A DNA stretch of 64,000 nt from UBA4421 sp002704225 (GTDB taxonomy: Bacteria; Pseudomonadota; Gammaproteobacteria; Pseudomonadales; Azotimanducaceae). The translations under genes and the position numbers were made by a program. The stretch is from positions 96,582 through 160,581 of the forward strand of contig CACDWG010000002.1 in NCBI GenBank assembly GCA_902556425.1, read 5' to 3'. The notes under the pieces were generated by a model. It did not search any database and had not been told where the DNA came from. It saw nothing but the letters and a program-made list of their open reading frames with translations. Below, in pieces: positions 42,609 through 51,704 of this stretch (position 1 is its first letter; the number at the start of each line of letters is the position of its first letter).

Positions 42609-44816
42609 CTAGACGATAGCTCGCCTACCTCGCGGTATTAGGGTGCCAACGGCTGCCGCTGGGATACCCGCTTCATTGAGCCTCTTCAGGCAGTCGTCGG
42701 CCTGCTCTGGCGGAATACAGGCCAGCAAGCCACCAGATGTCTGTGGATCGCTGAGAAGATTCAACCGATCTGTGTCCGTCGCCGAGGGCATAATCGTAAA
42801 ATCGTTGAGCGCCTGCGCGTTAGCGCGTTGAATTGAACTGCGCACGCCCTGCCCGGCCAGCTGCAGGCCACCGGTCAATATCGGTATCTCTGCCAACCTG
42901 AGCTCAACGCCACACTGGCTGGCTCGCAGCATCTCACCCAAATGGCCAATTAACCCAAACCCAGTCACATCTGTGAGCGCCCTGACCCCGTGCCGCTGAA
43001 GAATGCTCAGCGACATCCCATTGCTGGCATTCATCGAGCTAAGACAGTTGGGAACTGAGCCGGACACATGGATACCACGCATGGCACCGGCCAAGATAAC
43101 GCCTGTACCCAGCGGCTTTGTCAGCAACAGCACATCGCCGACCTGTCCTCCTGCTTTCGTCAGCGTGACCTCACCGGGTGCACCGGTTACGGTTAACGCA
43201 ATGCTTAACTCCGCGCCCTCGGCGGAGTGGCCTCCTACCAAGGGTGCGCCATGGGCATTGAGCACGTCCACAGCGCCGCTGAGTAACTGGAAAAGGTCCT
43301 CTTCCATCATGTGTTCTGCCATCAAGGGCAGCGTCACCAAGGCGAGTGCTGCCGTTGGCGTCGCTCCCATGGCAAATAGATCATTCAGACTGTGATGCGC
43401 GCAAATGCGTCCCAGCAGATACGGATCGTCAATCATGGCGCGAAAACCATCCACGCTCAGCAAGGTCGAGCCTGCCCCATGGCTCACTTGGGCCGCGTCG
43501 TCGCCAATGCCGAGGCTGACGTGATCGGCCGCTTGATCCGGCAGTCGCGCCAAAACCCGGCGTAACGGGTCCGCTGCGAGCTTTGCCCCACAGCCGCCAC
43601 AGCGCATCAGATCGTCTGGCAGATCCGATGCCAGTTCAGCGGTCAGATCCGGCGACACGGCGTGTTCTGGCGCAGCCATATCAGGCAGGTCGTGGTAGCG
43701 CGCCATAAAGCGCCGATCGATCCGATCTTTCAGCCGCCACAACAGACTACCCTGCAGCGCAAAGGGCCCCTTGGTTGCGATGGCATCCGGGTCATCGACA
43801 CCTCCAATGCCAATCAGCGTCAGAAACGAACGCTGGGCCTTAAACCGCGACGCTGAACCAACTAGCGATTTGCCCTGCACCGCCAAGGCTAGATTTTGGG
43901 CTAGCACTGGCGCCGCCCGCACCGCATAAACACCGGCTTTAGCGCGCTCTTGGCCCTGCAAGTGCGCTGCGTCACCGGCGACGAAAACACTGCCATCGCT
44001 GACACTACGTAGGTCAGCGCCCACGCTTGGGAAGCCGCTTGCGTCGCAAGTTAAACCGGAAGCTGCAAGCCATTCCGGCGCCTGCACATCCGTCACCCAC
44101 AGCAAGTGGTTAACGCGTCTTTCTGAGGCGTCGTCCAACTGCAGGCGATAGTATTCGGTGGCTCGGGCGCAGTCTGTGACGCGCTGGGGAATGTACTCAA
44201 TTCGCCTACGGTCCAGGGCCCGCTTTGTCAGCGCTTTTGCTCGCTTACTCAAACCCGGCAGAAGCTTGGGTCCAATCAACACTATCTGGGTTTGGGGCGG
44301 CAAGCTGGACCGACACGCCATGGCCATCTCCACGCCCCCAGCACCTGCGCCTACCAGACCCAGCGTCACCGGTGTTTCATGCCCCTCGATGGAAGACTTC
44401 AAATCAGGCCATTGAGCCAAAAACCCCGTTATCGGCTTTACGGCAATACCCGGCATACCGTTGAGATTCGGGCTGGCCCCGCAGTTGATGGATAGCAAAT
44501 CGTAGTGCAGGCCCGGTCGGCCCTGCAAAAGAATCCGTTTATTCGCCGTATCCAAACCCATGACCTTGGCGCAAAGAAAACGCGCTCCCGCTGCACGGCA
44601 CAATGGTTCAAGGGCGATATGAATTTCATCAAGTGCGTAGTGACCGGCGATGTATCCCGGCACCATGCCGGAGTAAGGAGCGACATCGGCATCTGAAACC
44701 AGGGTCAGACGGACTCCCGGCACGGGGTACATGGCAAAGTGTTTGAGTACCTGCACATGACTGTGCCCGCCGCCAACCAGCAACAAATCACGAACCGCAT
44801 GAGTATTCGATTGCAT
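42609..44816 (-). CDS. selD: Selenophosphate synthetase SelD fused to an FAD-dependent oxidoreductase
   Basis: A 735-residue two-domain protein. Residues 1 to about 380 form a pyridine-nucleotide-disulfide-oxidoreductase-like (NDH-2-like) domain with 'LLVGGGHSHVQVLKHFAM', 'GMVPGYIAGHYALDEIHI' and 'VFVAGDAAHLQ'. The rest is SelD: 'MRCGGCGAKLAADPLRRVL' near 402-420 holds the catalytic Cys and Lys, followed by 'GIGDDAAQVSHG' and 'HHSLNDLFAMGATPTAALAL'. It makes selenophosphate from selenide and ATP, needed for selenocysteine and for selenouridine in tRNA. The N-terminal domain probably helps produce or channel selenide. The fusion type is known. Two selenoprotein genes lie in the same window. 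Confidence 0.93.
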   Translation of the reverse strand: MQSNTHAVRDLLLVGGGHSHVQVLKHFAMYPVPGVRLTLVSDADVAPYSGMVPGYIAGHYALDEIHIALEPLCRAAGARFLCAKVMGLDTANKRILLQGRPGLHYDLLSINCGASPNLNGMPGIAVKPITGFLAQWPDLKSSIEGHETPVTLGLVGAGAGGVEMAMACRSSLPPQTQIVLIGPKLLPGLSKRAKALTKRALDRRRIEYIPQRVTDCARATEYYRLQLDDASERRVNHLLWVTDVQAPEWLAASGLTCDASGFPSVGADLRSVSDGSVFVAGDAAHLQGQERAKAGVYAVRAAPVLAQNLALAVQGKSLVGSASRFKAQRSFLTLIGIGGVDDPDAIATKGPFALQGSLLWRLKDRIDRRFMARYHDLPDMAAPEHAVSPDLTAELASDLPDDLMRCGGCGAKLAADPLRRVLARLPDQAADHVSLGIGDDAAQVSHGAGSTLLSVDGFRAMIDDPYLLGRICAHHSLNDLFAMGATPTAALALVTLPLMAEHMMEEDLFQLLSGAVDVLNAHGAPLVGGHSAEGAELSIALTVTGAPGEVTLTKAGGQVGDVLLLTKPLGTGVILAGAMRGIHVSGSVPNCLSSMNASNGMSLSILQRHGVRALTDVTGFGLIGHLGEMLRASQCGVELRLAEIPILTGGLQLAGQGVRSSIQRANAQALNDFTIMPSATDTDRLNLLSDPQTSGGLLACIPPEQADDCLKRLNEAGIPAAAVGTLIPRGRRAIV

Positions 44817-44837
44817 GGCTGCCTGATGCTCTGAGTG

Positions 44838-46043
44838 TTAAATAATGCCCTGTTCTTTCATCTGAGCGATGTCTTGCGCACGATAACCGAGTTCAGCCAA
44901 GATCTCTTCACTGTGCTGCCCGAGTTCCGGCGCGGGGCCAGCCGGCCGAGTATGCAACCCTTCCACGTTGATCGGATGCTTGATCACCGAGGGCATGCCG
45001 ACTTCGTCGGTCGGTTGAATCGCCATATGGTTGGCCACAACCTGAGGGTCGTTGGGCAGTTCATCAATACGCCCCACCAAGGCTACGGGTACTCCGGCTT
45101 CGGTCAAAGCCTGCATCCAGTAGTCTGAAGGCTGCGTAATCAGCACATCTCGCATTTCTTGGCCGAGTTGGTCGCCATTTTCCACCCGTTGCTCAGCGGT
45201 AAGAAAACGTGGGTCAAGCAACAAATCGGGACGCCCCATGATCGTGAACAGCATGTCGACCTCTTCATCAGTGCGCACCATGGAGAACTGTAGCCAACGC
45301 CCATCCGCCGCCTCGTACAGCAAGCGCGTAAAGAGATGATCAGCCAGATGATGGTACAGCGTGAAATCTGCTTCAGCGAAAACGCCCTGGGCGATACAGG
45401 ATGCCGACCACATGCCATTCGCCAGTAACGAGGTATGAACGTGACTGCCCTTACCCGTCTGCTGCCGTTTGAACAGAGCGGTGAGGATCGATGCGTAGAG
45501 CGTTACAGACGTTGGGTGGTCGCCCATACCCGGCAGTGCCGGTGCTGGCGCTGCGCCGGGGGCGCGCACAAGATCCATCAGGCCCGATCGAGACCAGTAG
45601 GCGACCAAGTCAAAGCCTTCTCGGTCTCGTTCTGGCCCTTGTTCACCGTAGGCCGTCAAGGAGGCATAAATCAGCTGAGGATTAATCGCTGCCAAATCCT
45701 CATAGGTCAGACCCCATTCTCGACGCATCGGGTGGGTGGTATTGGTGATGTAGATATCACACTCACTGACCATACGGCGCAATACGGCCCGACCCTCATC
45801 GGTTTTAAGATTGAGCGCAATTGAGCGCTTGTTGCGGTTATCCATCTCCCAGGTGTAGTTGACGTCACTGGTGGGCGACGACGCCATCATGGCAAAGTTT
45901 CGATAACCGTCGCCGGCGATGGGCGGCTCTACCTTGATCACTTGCGCGCCAAAGTCCGCCAAAATTGTGGCGGCTACCGGCGCGGCTATCCAGCTGCTCA
46001 TGTCGATGACTTTCAAATCTGCAAACAGCAGTTCGTCGCTCAT
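44838..46043 (-). CDS. CaiB/BaiF-family CoA-transferase
   Basis: A 401-residue family III CoA-transferase. It has 'VIDMSSWIAAPVAATILADFGAQVIKVEPP' from about residue 12, 'DNRNKRSIALNLKTDEGR' near 68-85, and 'GMGDHPTSVTLYASILTAL' near 170-188, in which the Asp is the catalytic residue. Such enzymes move CoA between carboxylic acids at the start of acid catabolism. The donor and acceptor are unknown. It sits upstream of selD on the same strand with 21 bases between, which may be chance and not a shared role. Confidence 0.9.
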   Translation of the reverse strand: MSDELLFADLKVIDMSSWIAAPVAATILADFGAQVIKVEPPIAGDGYRNFAMMASSPTSDVNYTWEMDNRNKRSIALNLKTDEGRAVLRRMVSECDIYITNTTHPMRREWGLTYEDLAAINPQLIYASLTAYGEQGPERDREGFDLVAYWSRSGLMDLVRAPGAAPAPALPGMGDHPTSVTLYASILTALFKRQQTGKGSHVHTSLLANGMWSASCIAQGVFAEADFTLYHHLADHLFTRLLYEAADGRWLQFSMVRTDEEVDMLFTIMGRPDLLLDPRFLTAEQRVENGDQLGQEMRDVLITQPSDYWMQALTEAGVPVALVGRIDELPNDPQVVANHMAIQPTDEVGMPSVIKHPINVEGLHTRPAGPAPELGQHSEEILAELGYRAQDIAQMKEQGII

Positions 46044-46117
46044 TGCACCTCTCCCTTATCCTCTTCCTCTACATGCCGATTGAGTCATGTATCCCCGCAA
46101 GCCCCTCTCTTCGGTTC

Positions 46118-46618
46118 CTAACCTTCCAGCACGGAATTCCACTCAGCAACCTGCTCGACACTGGCCAGTAATCCCTCGGTATCGCCTTCAACGGTCACAC
46201 TGACAATGTGATCCCCTTGGCCAATGGCGTTCACCACGGCCTGATCGTCATCGCCTTCAACGGCACCGAAAATGGTATGCGCGTCATCCAGCCAAGGTGT
46301 TGGCACATGTGTAATGAAAAACTGGGAGCCGTTGGTACCCGGCCCCGCATTTGCCATGGAGAACTTTCCGGGAGCATCGTGCCGCAAACTGTCTACGAAT
46401 TCGTCAGCAAAACGGTAGCCGGGGCCGCCGGTGCCAGTACCCTGCGGGCAACCGCCTTGAATCATGAAATCCTCGATAACGCGGTGAAAGGACAAACCGT
46501 CGTAGAAGCCTCGCTGCGCCAAGTTGACAAAGTTAGCCACGGTCATGGGCGTTTCATCCGGATATAGATTCAAACGAATCGTGCCTTTGTTGGTTTCCAT
46601 TACTGCTACTAAAGACAT
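46118..46618 (-). CDS. Cyclophilin-type peptidyl-prolyl isomerase
   Basis: A 166-residue cyclophilin without a signal peptide, hence cytoplasmic (PpiB-like). It carries 'NFVNLAQRGFYDGLSFHRVIEDFMIQGG' from about residue 26, with the catalytic Arg in FHRV. Other marks are 'GTGGPGYRFADEF' and 'MANAGPGTNGSQFFITHVPTPWLD', then 'HTIFGAV'. It speeds proline isomerisation during folding. I chose the ATG at 46618, which has TTAGGAGA before it; the frame starts six codons earlier at 46636. Confidence 0.93.
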   Translation of the reverse strand: MSLVAVMETNKGTIRLNLYPDETPMTVANFVNLAQRGFYDGLSFHRVIEDFMIQGGCPQGTGTGGPGYRFADEFVDSLRHDAPGKFSMANAGPGTNGSQFFITHVPTPWLDDAHTIFGAVEGDDDQAVVNAIGQGDHIVSVTVEGDTEGLLASVEQVAEWNSVLEG

Positions 46619-46752
46619 GATCTCTCCTAATGTCATCGTGAAAAATATGGTGTGAATCTCGGCAGTGATCGCGCCGTCGTCCAGCGCCTCACCTTATACC
46701 AGTGACGATCCTGAGGCACCCTAAACCGCCGCTATGAGCAGTCTTGTATGCA

Positions 46753-47475
46753 CTAAAGGTGAGCATGGAAGAATGCAACGAGGCGATCTGCGGCAAGTTC
46801 GAGGTCAGGAGACGCCTTCCATTCGTGAATGCGGTCCGCCTGAGGCTGCAGTTCGGCCAAGCGCTGAGACGATGCGGCCGGATGGTAGGTATCGGCGCCA
46901 TCCAAGATCAGCATGGGCCCGTCAAGTTGTTGCACGTCTGACTCCGTCATACACATAAAGGTGAGATCGTTTTCAAACATGCGTCTGCGCAAACCGAGCA
47001 AAGCCTCCGACCCGTAACGCTGGGGGTCTGATTGGTGCAACGAGTCCGCCCAGCCATCAAACATGGCTAAAAATTCTTGTCGGTTATTGTCCCGACCGAT
47101 GGTTTGCATGACCACGCTGGCGACTACCCGCTCCGGCGCCAGCTTGATCAGGTTCAGAATGTACGGTCCACCGATACACATACCCACCACGGCAAAGCGC
47201 TCAAGCCCCAAATGGGTCATCAAGTCGAGTTGGTCTCGAGTATAGGTATCCCAGTCATGTCCGCTCTCAATAGGACCAGACGAGTCGCCTGCATTGCGTT
47301 GATCCATTGCAATCACCTGAAAGTGAGGGCTCAGTAATGCCACTGGATTCAACGGGCTGTTCTGCCACATACCACGCTCAGAGCGCAGACCACCCGGTGC
47401 AATCAACAATATCGGGAACCCTGAACCGTGTACCTCGTAGGCTAGGCGAGTGTCGCCGTTGACGTATTCCATCAT
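46753..47475 (-). CDS. Alpha/beta hydrolase
   Basis: A 240-residue alpha/beta hydrolase. The oxyanion region is 'LLIAPGGLRSERG' near residue 22, 'DQRNAGDSSG' near 56-65, and the nucleophile elbow 'VGMCIGGPYIL' near 95-105 contains a Cys (GxCxGG) in place of Ser. That resembles dienelactone-hydrolase-type nucleophiles, though the rest is closer to general esterase-like hydrolases. The ATG at 47475 has an AAGGAG site; the frame extends to 47511. It lies downstream of the CYP153-like gene but is separated from it by a terminator. Confidence 0.83.
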   Translation of the reverse strand: MMEYVNGDTRLAYEVHGSGFPILLIAPGGLRSERGMWQNSPLNPVALLSPHFQVIAMDQRNAGDSSGPIESGHDWDTYTRDQLDLMTHLGLERFAVVGMCIGGPYILNLIKLAPERVVASVVMQTIGRDNNRQEFLAMFDGWADSLHQSDPQRYGSEALLGLRRRMFENDLTFMCMTESDVQQLDGPMLILDGADTYHPAASSQRLAELQPQADRIHEWKASPDLELAADRLVAFFHAHL

Positions 47476-47511
47476 GATCTTCTCCTTCCCGTCAGGGTAA
47501 TTGTCGCGCAC

Positions 47512-47536
47512 AAAAAAGCCAGCTCGAAAGCTGGCT
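47512..47536 (-). terminator. Rho-independent terminator of the CYP153-ferredoxin operon
   Basis: AGCCAGCT / AGCTGGCT, an 8-base-pair stem with a 4-base TTCG loop on the minus strand, followed by TTTTTTG. It lies 20 bases after the P450 stop codon. Confidence 0.9.
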
Positions 47537-47556
47537 CTACATCCTCTAGTGATCGC

Positions 47557-48801
47557 TTAGTGTGGGTGCAGTACCACCTGCATTTCGGTGTAGCCGTGCA
47601 CAAAGTTCGACGGTACCAGCGTTGGTTCGCCAATGACTTCAACCATATGGAAGCGCTTCTGCACCTCTTCCCACAGAACCCGAAGTTGCATTTCAGCCAA
47701 ACGATTCCCCATACAGCGATGTACGCCAAAGCCAAATGACAGATGCTGACGCGCACGATCACGGTCGATAATGAATTCATTGGGGCGATCGATCGATCGC
47801 TCATCGCGATTGCCCGACAGGTACCACATCACAACTTTATCGCCGGCCTTAATCGTTTGGCCATCCAATACGTAATCTTTGTTGGCGATGCGACGCATAT
47901 GCGCTAACGGTGTTTGCCAGCGAATAATTTCTGACACCATGTTCGGAATCACACTGGGGTTATTCCGCAGCTTGGCGTATTCACCGGGGTTTTGATTAAG
48001 CGCCCACACGCCTCCCGTCATGGAGTTTCGTGTGGTGTCATTGCCTCCCACGATCAGCAAGATGAGATTACCGAGGAATTCTTGGGGTGACATATTCTTC
48101 GTGGCTTCTCCATGCGCAAGCATCGACACCAAATCGGTACCCTCGCCTTTTTCAGCGCGTTCGTGCCACAGACCCATGAAGTATTCCAAACATTCGTAGA
48201 GTTCCGCCTGACGCGCTTCCTCGCTTTCGACGATGCCAGATTCTTCATCCCCCGTCGCCACATCAGACCAACGGGTCAGCTTGCGTCGATCCTCAAAAGG
48301 AAAGTCGAATAACGTCGCCAACATCTGTGTGGTCAGTTCAATAGACACACGATCCACCCAATCAAACTGTTCACCTACGGGCAAACTGTCCAGCACCGTT
48401 TGCGTACGACCGCGGATGGTTTCTTCCATAAGCTTCAGATTTGCTGGAGCCACCGAACCTTGTACCGTTTTGCGCTGCTCGTCGTGAACCGGCGGATCCA
48501 TGGCGATGAACATTGGCAAAGGAAAATCTTCCTCTGGTTCGACGATGGTGATCGCCGGTTCGGAAGAAAAGTCCTGCCAGTTACCGTCGATCTCCATAAT
48601 GTCTTTGAATCGAGTGACCGACCAGTAAGGACCGAACTCGGAATCTTTGCAGTAATGCACCGGGGCCTCGTCTCGCAATCTGTCGAAGAACGCCATTTTT
48701 TTGTCTTCAATCCAGATGCTTCGCTGGGAGACGTCAATGTCTTCGATGGCCAGTTCTTGCGGATCGAAATCCGCCATATTCAAGGTCGGTGCTTCACTCA
48801 T
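47557..48801 (-). CDS. Cytochrome P450, CYP153-like (alkane/fatty-acid terminal hydroxylase)
   Basis: A 414-residue soluble P450. The heme ligand is C363 in 'FGFGVHRCMGNRLAEM', the I-helix oxygen motif is 'GGNDTTRNSMTGG' near 275, and ExxR is 'EIIRWQTPLAHMRR'. Long stretches such as 'FGPYWSVTRFKDIM', 'LPMFIAMDPPVHD' and 'RVSIELTTQMLATLFDFP' match what I know of CYP153A enzymes, which hydroxylate the terminal carbon of medium-chain alkanes. Its start overlaps the ferredoxin stop by one base (TAATG), so the two are co-translated. A reductase gene is not adjacent. A strong terminator follows. Confidence 0.92.
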   Translation of the reverse strand: MSEAPTLNMADFDPQELAIEDIDVSQRSIWIEDKKMAFFDRLRDEAPVHYCKDSEFGPYWSVTRFKDIMEIDGNWQDFSSEPAITIVEPEEDFPLPMFIAMDPPVHDEQRKTVQGSVAPANLKLMEETIRGRTQTVLDSLPVGEQFDWVDRVSIELTTQMLATLFDFPFEDRRKLTRWSDVATGDEESGIVESEEARQAELYECLEYFMGLWHERAEKGEGTDLVSMLAHGEATKNMSPQEFLGNLILLIVGGNDTTRNSMTGGVWALNQNPGEYAKLRNNPSVIPNMVSEIIRWQTPLAHMRRIANKDYVLDGQTIKAGDKVVMWYLSGNRDERSIDRPNEFIIDRDRARQHLSFGFGVHRCMGNRLAEMQLRVLWEEVQKRFHMVEVIGEPTLVPSNFVHGYTEMQVVLHPH

Positions 48802-49121
48802 TAGAATTGGAACTCCGGAAGGTCTACGATTAAGCCGTCCAGATCGTCACTAACGGTCATTTGACAGGACAGCCGTGAATTTGAAGCGCGTTCAGGGTTC
48901 AGGTCTAGCATGGAATCTTCTGATTCGTTCGGGCCGCCTGCCTTTGCTACCCAGTCGTTGTTCACCATGACGTGGCAGGTGGCACAAGAACACTCACCGC
49001 CACAGTCGGCATCAATGCCGGGTACCAAGTTGTCCATAGCCGCCTGCATAACAGATTGGCCAACTTCTGCGTCAACTGTGTGTTGCGTCCCATTGTGTTC
49101 AATAAACGTAATCTTCGGCAT
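48801..49121 (-). CDS. [2Fe-2S] ferredoxin, partner of the P450
   Basis: A 106-residue adrenodoxin/putidaredoxin-type ferredoxin. The cluster ligands follow C-x5-C-x2-C in 'DCGGECSCATCHV' near residues 39-51, and a fourth Cys in 'SRLSCQMTV' near 86. It passes electrons from an NAD(P)H ferredoxin reductase to the P450. The stop codon overlaps the P450 start, and both share one terminator. The first base of the operon is probably just upstream in the 170-base gap before the pterin dehydratase gene. Confidence 0.93.
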   Translation of the reverse strand: MPKITFIEHNGTQHTVDAEVGQSVMQAAMDNLVPGIDADCGGECSCATCHVMVNNDWVAKAGGPNESEDSMLDLNPERASNSRLSCQMTVSDDLDGLIVDLPEFQF

Positions 49122-49291
49122 CCAACCGCTCCTTTAAGTGTGTGTATAACCCCGAGGTCAATTTAGCGAAAGTCAGGGAGCACAACAACACTCCTGAGAC
49201 TCCTAGGTCGATTAATCCACCGAGAAATTAGACACACGAAACCGTGATCCAAAGCGTACTTCGATTTGCGGGCCAGTCAACGCTGCCCCGC

Positions 49292-49555
49292 CTAAGAAAT
49301 TGACGACCCGTCGCCGATTTCATTAATTTGCCGGGCCAGCGAGACATCTTTTTCCGTCACCACGTTGCCCGCGTCGTGGCTGGTCAGCCCAATGTGCACC
49401 GTGTTGTAGACGTTTGACCAATTGGGATGATGATCCGCTTGTTCTGCGAGCAACGCGACTCGGGTCATGAAGCCGAAGGCCTCGGAAAAATCGGTGAAAC
49501 GCCATTCTCTGCTGAGCATATCGTTCTCGTGGGTCCATCCGTCCGGTATCTTCAT
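49292..49555 (-). CDS. phhB: 4a-hydroxytetrahydrobiopterin dehydratase (PCD/DCoH)
   Basis: An 87-residue pterin-4a-carbinolamine dehydratase. The active-site motif 'ADHHPNWSNVYNTVHIGLTSHD' begins near residue 40, with the His-His pair and a third His in THD-like 'TSHD'. The enzyme recycles the pterin cofactor of phenylalanine hydroxylase. No phhA gene is seen in this window, so the partner must be elsewhere, or the protein serves molybdopterin or another pterin pathway. It is a single small gene. Confidence 0.88.
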   Translation of the reverse strand: MKIPDGWTHENDMLSREWRFTDFSEAFGFMTRVALLAEQADHHPNWSNVYNTVHIGLTSHDAGNVVTEKDVSLARQINEIGDGSSIS

Positions 49556-49681
49556 ATCGCCCCATTTCCATTGCTGCTATCACTAATACAGCACGGCGCC
49601 GGCCAGTGCTTCCCAGAACACCTCAGACTGAAGTACCGTATGAATTGAATCAACCGTCTTCCGCATCGCAGTGAGATCCGC

Positions 49682-50689
49682 ATGCCCATCACCACCCACA
49701 GAACCAGCAGCACACGCCACAGCACCTTTTATCGGGCTTGCGGTCCCGCAGACGGCCCACTTGTGATCATGACCCATGGCTGGCCGGAACTGTCCATCAG
49801 CTGGAGGCACCAACTGGTGTTTCTCGGCAACCTGGGTTACCGGGCCATCGCACCAGATATGCGGGGTTACGGAGGCTCGTCTCTCTACGATACGAAAGGC
49901 GCCTATGCGCAGACCGAGATCGTGCAGGACATGATTGAACTCATAGACAGTCTAGGACGGGAAAAAGCGGTTTGGATTGGTCACGACTGGGGCTCGCCGG
50001 TGGCATGGAATGTCGCCCTGCACCACCCCGATCGGGTGAGCGCGGTCGCCAGTCTTTGCGTGCCCTACGGCTTTTCAGGGCACCCGGCCAGCTTGGAGTA
50101 CAGTATCAACCGTGACCTCTATCCTGTTGACCAATATCCGGTAGGCCAGTGGGATTACCAGTTGCACTATTACGAAGACTTCGACGCGGCCCAGCAAGAG
50201 ATGGAGCAAAATCCCGAACGCGTCGTTAAACTCCTGTTCCGCAAAGGTGATCCCGCCGGCCAGGGTCAGCCCAGCGCCACCGCCTCTACGCGCGAAAATG
50301 GCGGATGGTTCCCTTCAGCTGGTGTACCCGATATGCCTATCGATACAGACGTTGTAACACCCGAAGACATCTCGATTTATGCCAAGCATTTGAACGAAAA
50401 CGGTTTCTTTGGCCCAACAGCTTGGTATGTCAATGGTGATGCGAATCAAGCCTATATGGACAGCGCAGCGGATCGCACCTTGTCCATGCCGGTGCTCTTC
50501 GTGCATGCAACCTATGACTATGTCTGCGACACCACGACCACCGGATTTGCCGACCCGATGCGAGCCCTGTGTCCTAACTTAACCGAGGAGCGCTTGGCCT
50601 GTGGGCACTGGATGGCTCAGGAAAAACCTGCGGAACTCAACGCTGTACTCGAGCGCTGGTTAACGGACGTCGCCGACTATCCGGCCTGA
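49682..50689 (+). CDS. Epoxide-hydrolase-type alpha/beta hydrolase
   Basis: A 335-residue alpha/beta hydrolase. 'MTHGWPELSISWRHQ' near residues 30-44 is the HGWP oxyanion motif, 'GHDWGSPVAWNVAL' near 99-112 has Asp as the nucleophile, and the base His is in 'CGHWMAQEKP' near 307. This set defines soluble epoxide hydrolases, which open epoxides with water; fluoroacetate and haloalkane dehalogenases share parts. Its 3' end overlaps the convergent esterase gene by 13 bases. It may detoxify epoxides made by oxygenases such as the P450. Confidence 0.88.
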   Translation: MPITTHRTSSTRHSTFYRACGPADGPLVIMTHGWPELSISWRHQLVFLGNLGYRAIAPDMRGYGGSSLYDTKGAYAQTEIVQDMIELIDSLGREKAVWIGHDWGSPVAWNVALHHPDRVSAVASLCVPYGFSGHPASLEYSINRDLYPVDQYPVGQWDYQLHYYEDFDAAQQEMEQNPERVVKLLFRKGDPAGQGQPSATASTRENGGWFPSAGVPDMPIDTDVVTPEDISIYAKHLNENGFFGPTAWYVNGDANQAYMDSAADRTLSMPVLFVHATYDYVCDTTTTGFADPMRALCPNLTEERLACGHWMAQEKPAELNAVLERWLTDVADYPA

Positions 50690-51618
50690 ACGCCAAGCGC
50701 CTTGCCAAGCGCCAAGAGATGGTCGGCAACATACCGTTTGCCTAAGGACGTGCCGGGCAACACCTGAAAGGCATGACAGGCCCCTGGCAGCACCACCAAC
50801 TCGGTAGGCACCCCGGCAGCCAGCAAACGCTGGGCGTATTCGATGTTCTCGTCACGAAACAGGTCCAGCGCGACCGTGAACATCCACGTCGGGGGTAAGC
50901 CCTCAACACTGACTACTCTTGCCGGTACATAGGGTGCTTCTGCGGGGTGATCCCCGAGATAACAGGACCAGCCGAACTCATTGCTTTTTCGCGTCCATAC
51001 AAATTCACCGACCAAGGGGTCGCCGGGTGCAGATTCCGAGCCAGTCAAATTGTCGAGCATGGGATAGGTCAAATGCTGGTGGCAGACTGCGTAGTCTCCG
51101 GCATCCCGGGCGCGAATCGCCAAGGCCGCAGCGAGGCCACCCCCAGCGCTCTCACCGCCAATGGCGATACGATCTCTATCGACCCCCAGCCGCTGCGCTT
51201 CATCGTGCAGCCAAGCCAGCGCCGCATAACAATCATCCAAAGGCGCGGGAACCGGGTGCTCTGGTGCCAGTCGATACCCGACGGCGAGTACAGTAATGCC
51301 CAACTGTGAGGCAATTAACGTATTCATGGGGTCCGAGCGCTCCATCTGCCCAGCAACGTAACCACCGCCATGAATGTGTAGGTAAGCGGCTTCGGCTTTC
51401 CGCACCTTCGGGGTGTAGAGCAGGCAAGGTACATCCTGATCGGCACCCGAAATCGTGACCGATTCACGCCGAACCCCTGCTGCCTCGGCGTCCCCGAGGG
51501 TTGTCGCTGCAGCGCCTGCACGACGGAATTTATCCAAATTTTCCCGAGTAAAGTTGAAAGCAGGGATCTGCTGCAAAATCGGTAGCAGTTCAGGATCAAG
51601 CAAATGTTCTGTGCTCAT
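50677..51618 (-). CDS. Esterase/lipase of the hormone-sensitive-lipase (HSL) family
   Basis: A 313-residue carboxylesterase. 'YLHIHGGGYVAGQ' near residues 76-88 is the HGGG oxyanion motif, 'IGGESAGGGLAAAL' near 153-166 contains the nucleophile Ser, and the catalytic His lies in 'PGACHAFQVLPG' near 284. No signal peptide is present. HSL-type esterases split short acyl esters. A GGGAGAGA site precedes the ATG. It is convergent with the epoxide-hydrolase gene. Confidence 0.9.
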   Translation of the reverse strand: MSTEHLLDPELLPILQQIPAFNFTRENLDKFRRAGAAATTLGDAEAAGVRRESVTISGADQDVPCLLYTPKVRKAEAAYLHIHGGGYVAGQMERSDPMNTLIASQLGITVLAVGYRLAPEHPVPAPLDDCYAALAWLHDEAQRLGVDRDRIAIGGESAGGGLAAALAIRARDAGDYAVCHQHLTYPMLDNLTGSESAPGDPLVGEFVWTRKSNEFGWSCYLGDHPAEAPYVPARVVSVEGLPPTWMFTVALDLFRDENIEYAQRLLAAGVPTELVVLPGACHAFQVLPGTSLGKRYVADHLLALGKALGVQAG

Positions 51619-51704
51619 ATGAGTCTCTCCCTAGGCAACACCCTACTATGCCGAACGGATTCGAAAACCTCGAGCGCTCATATCACTGCGATCGGTGCCA
51701 TCTG

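Noticed and set aside
49292..49555. Linking the pterin dehydratase to the CYP153 operon
   Set aside because: A 170-base gap separates it, and there is no biochemical reason for a pterin in the P450 pathway.
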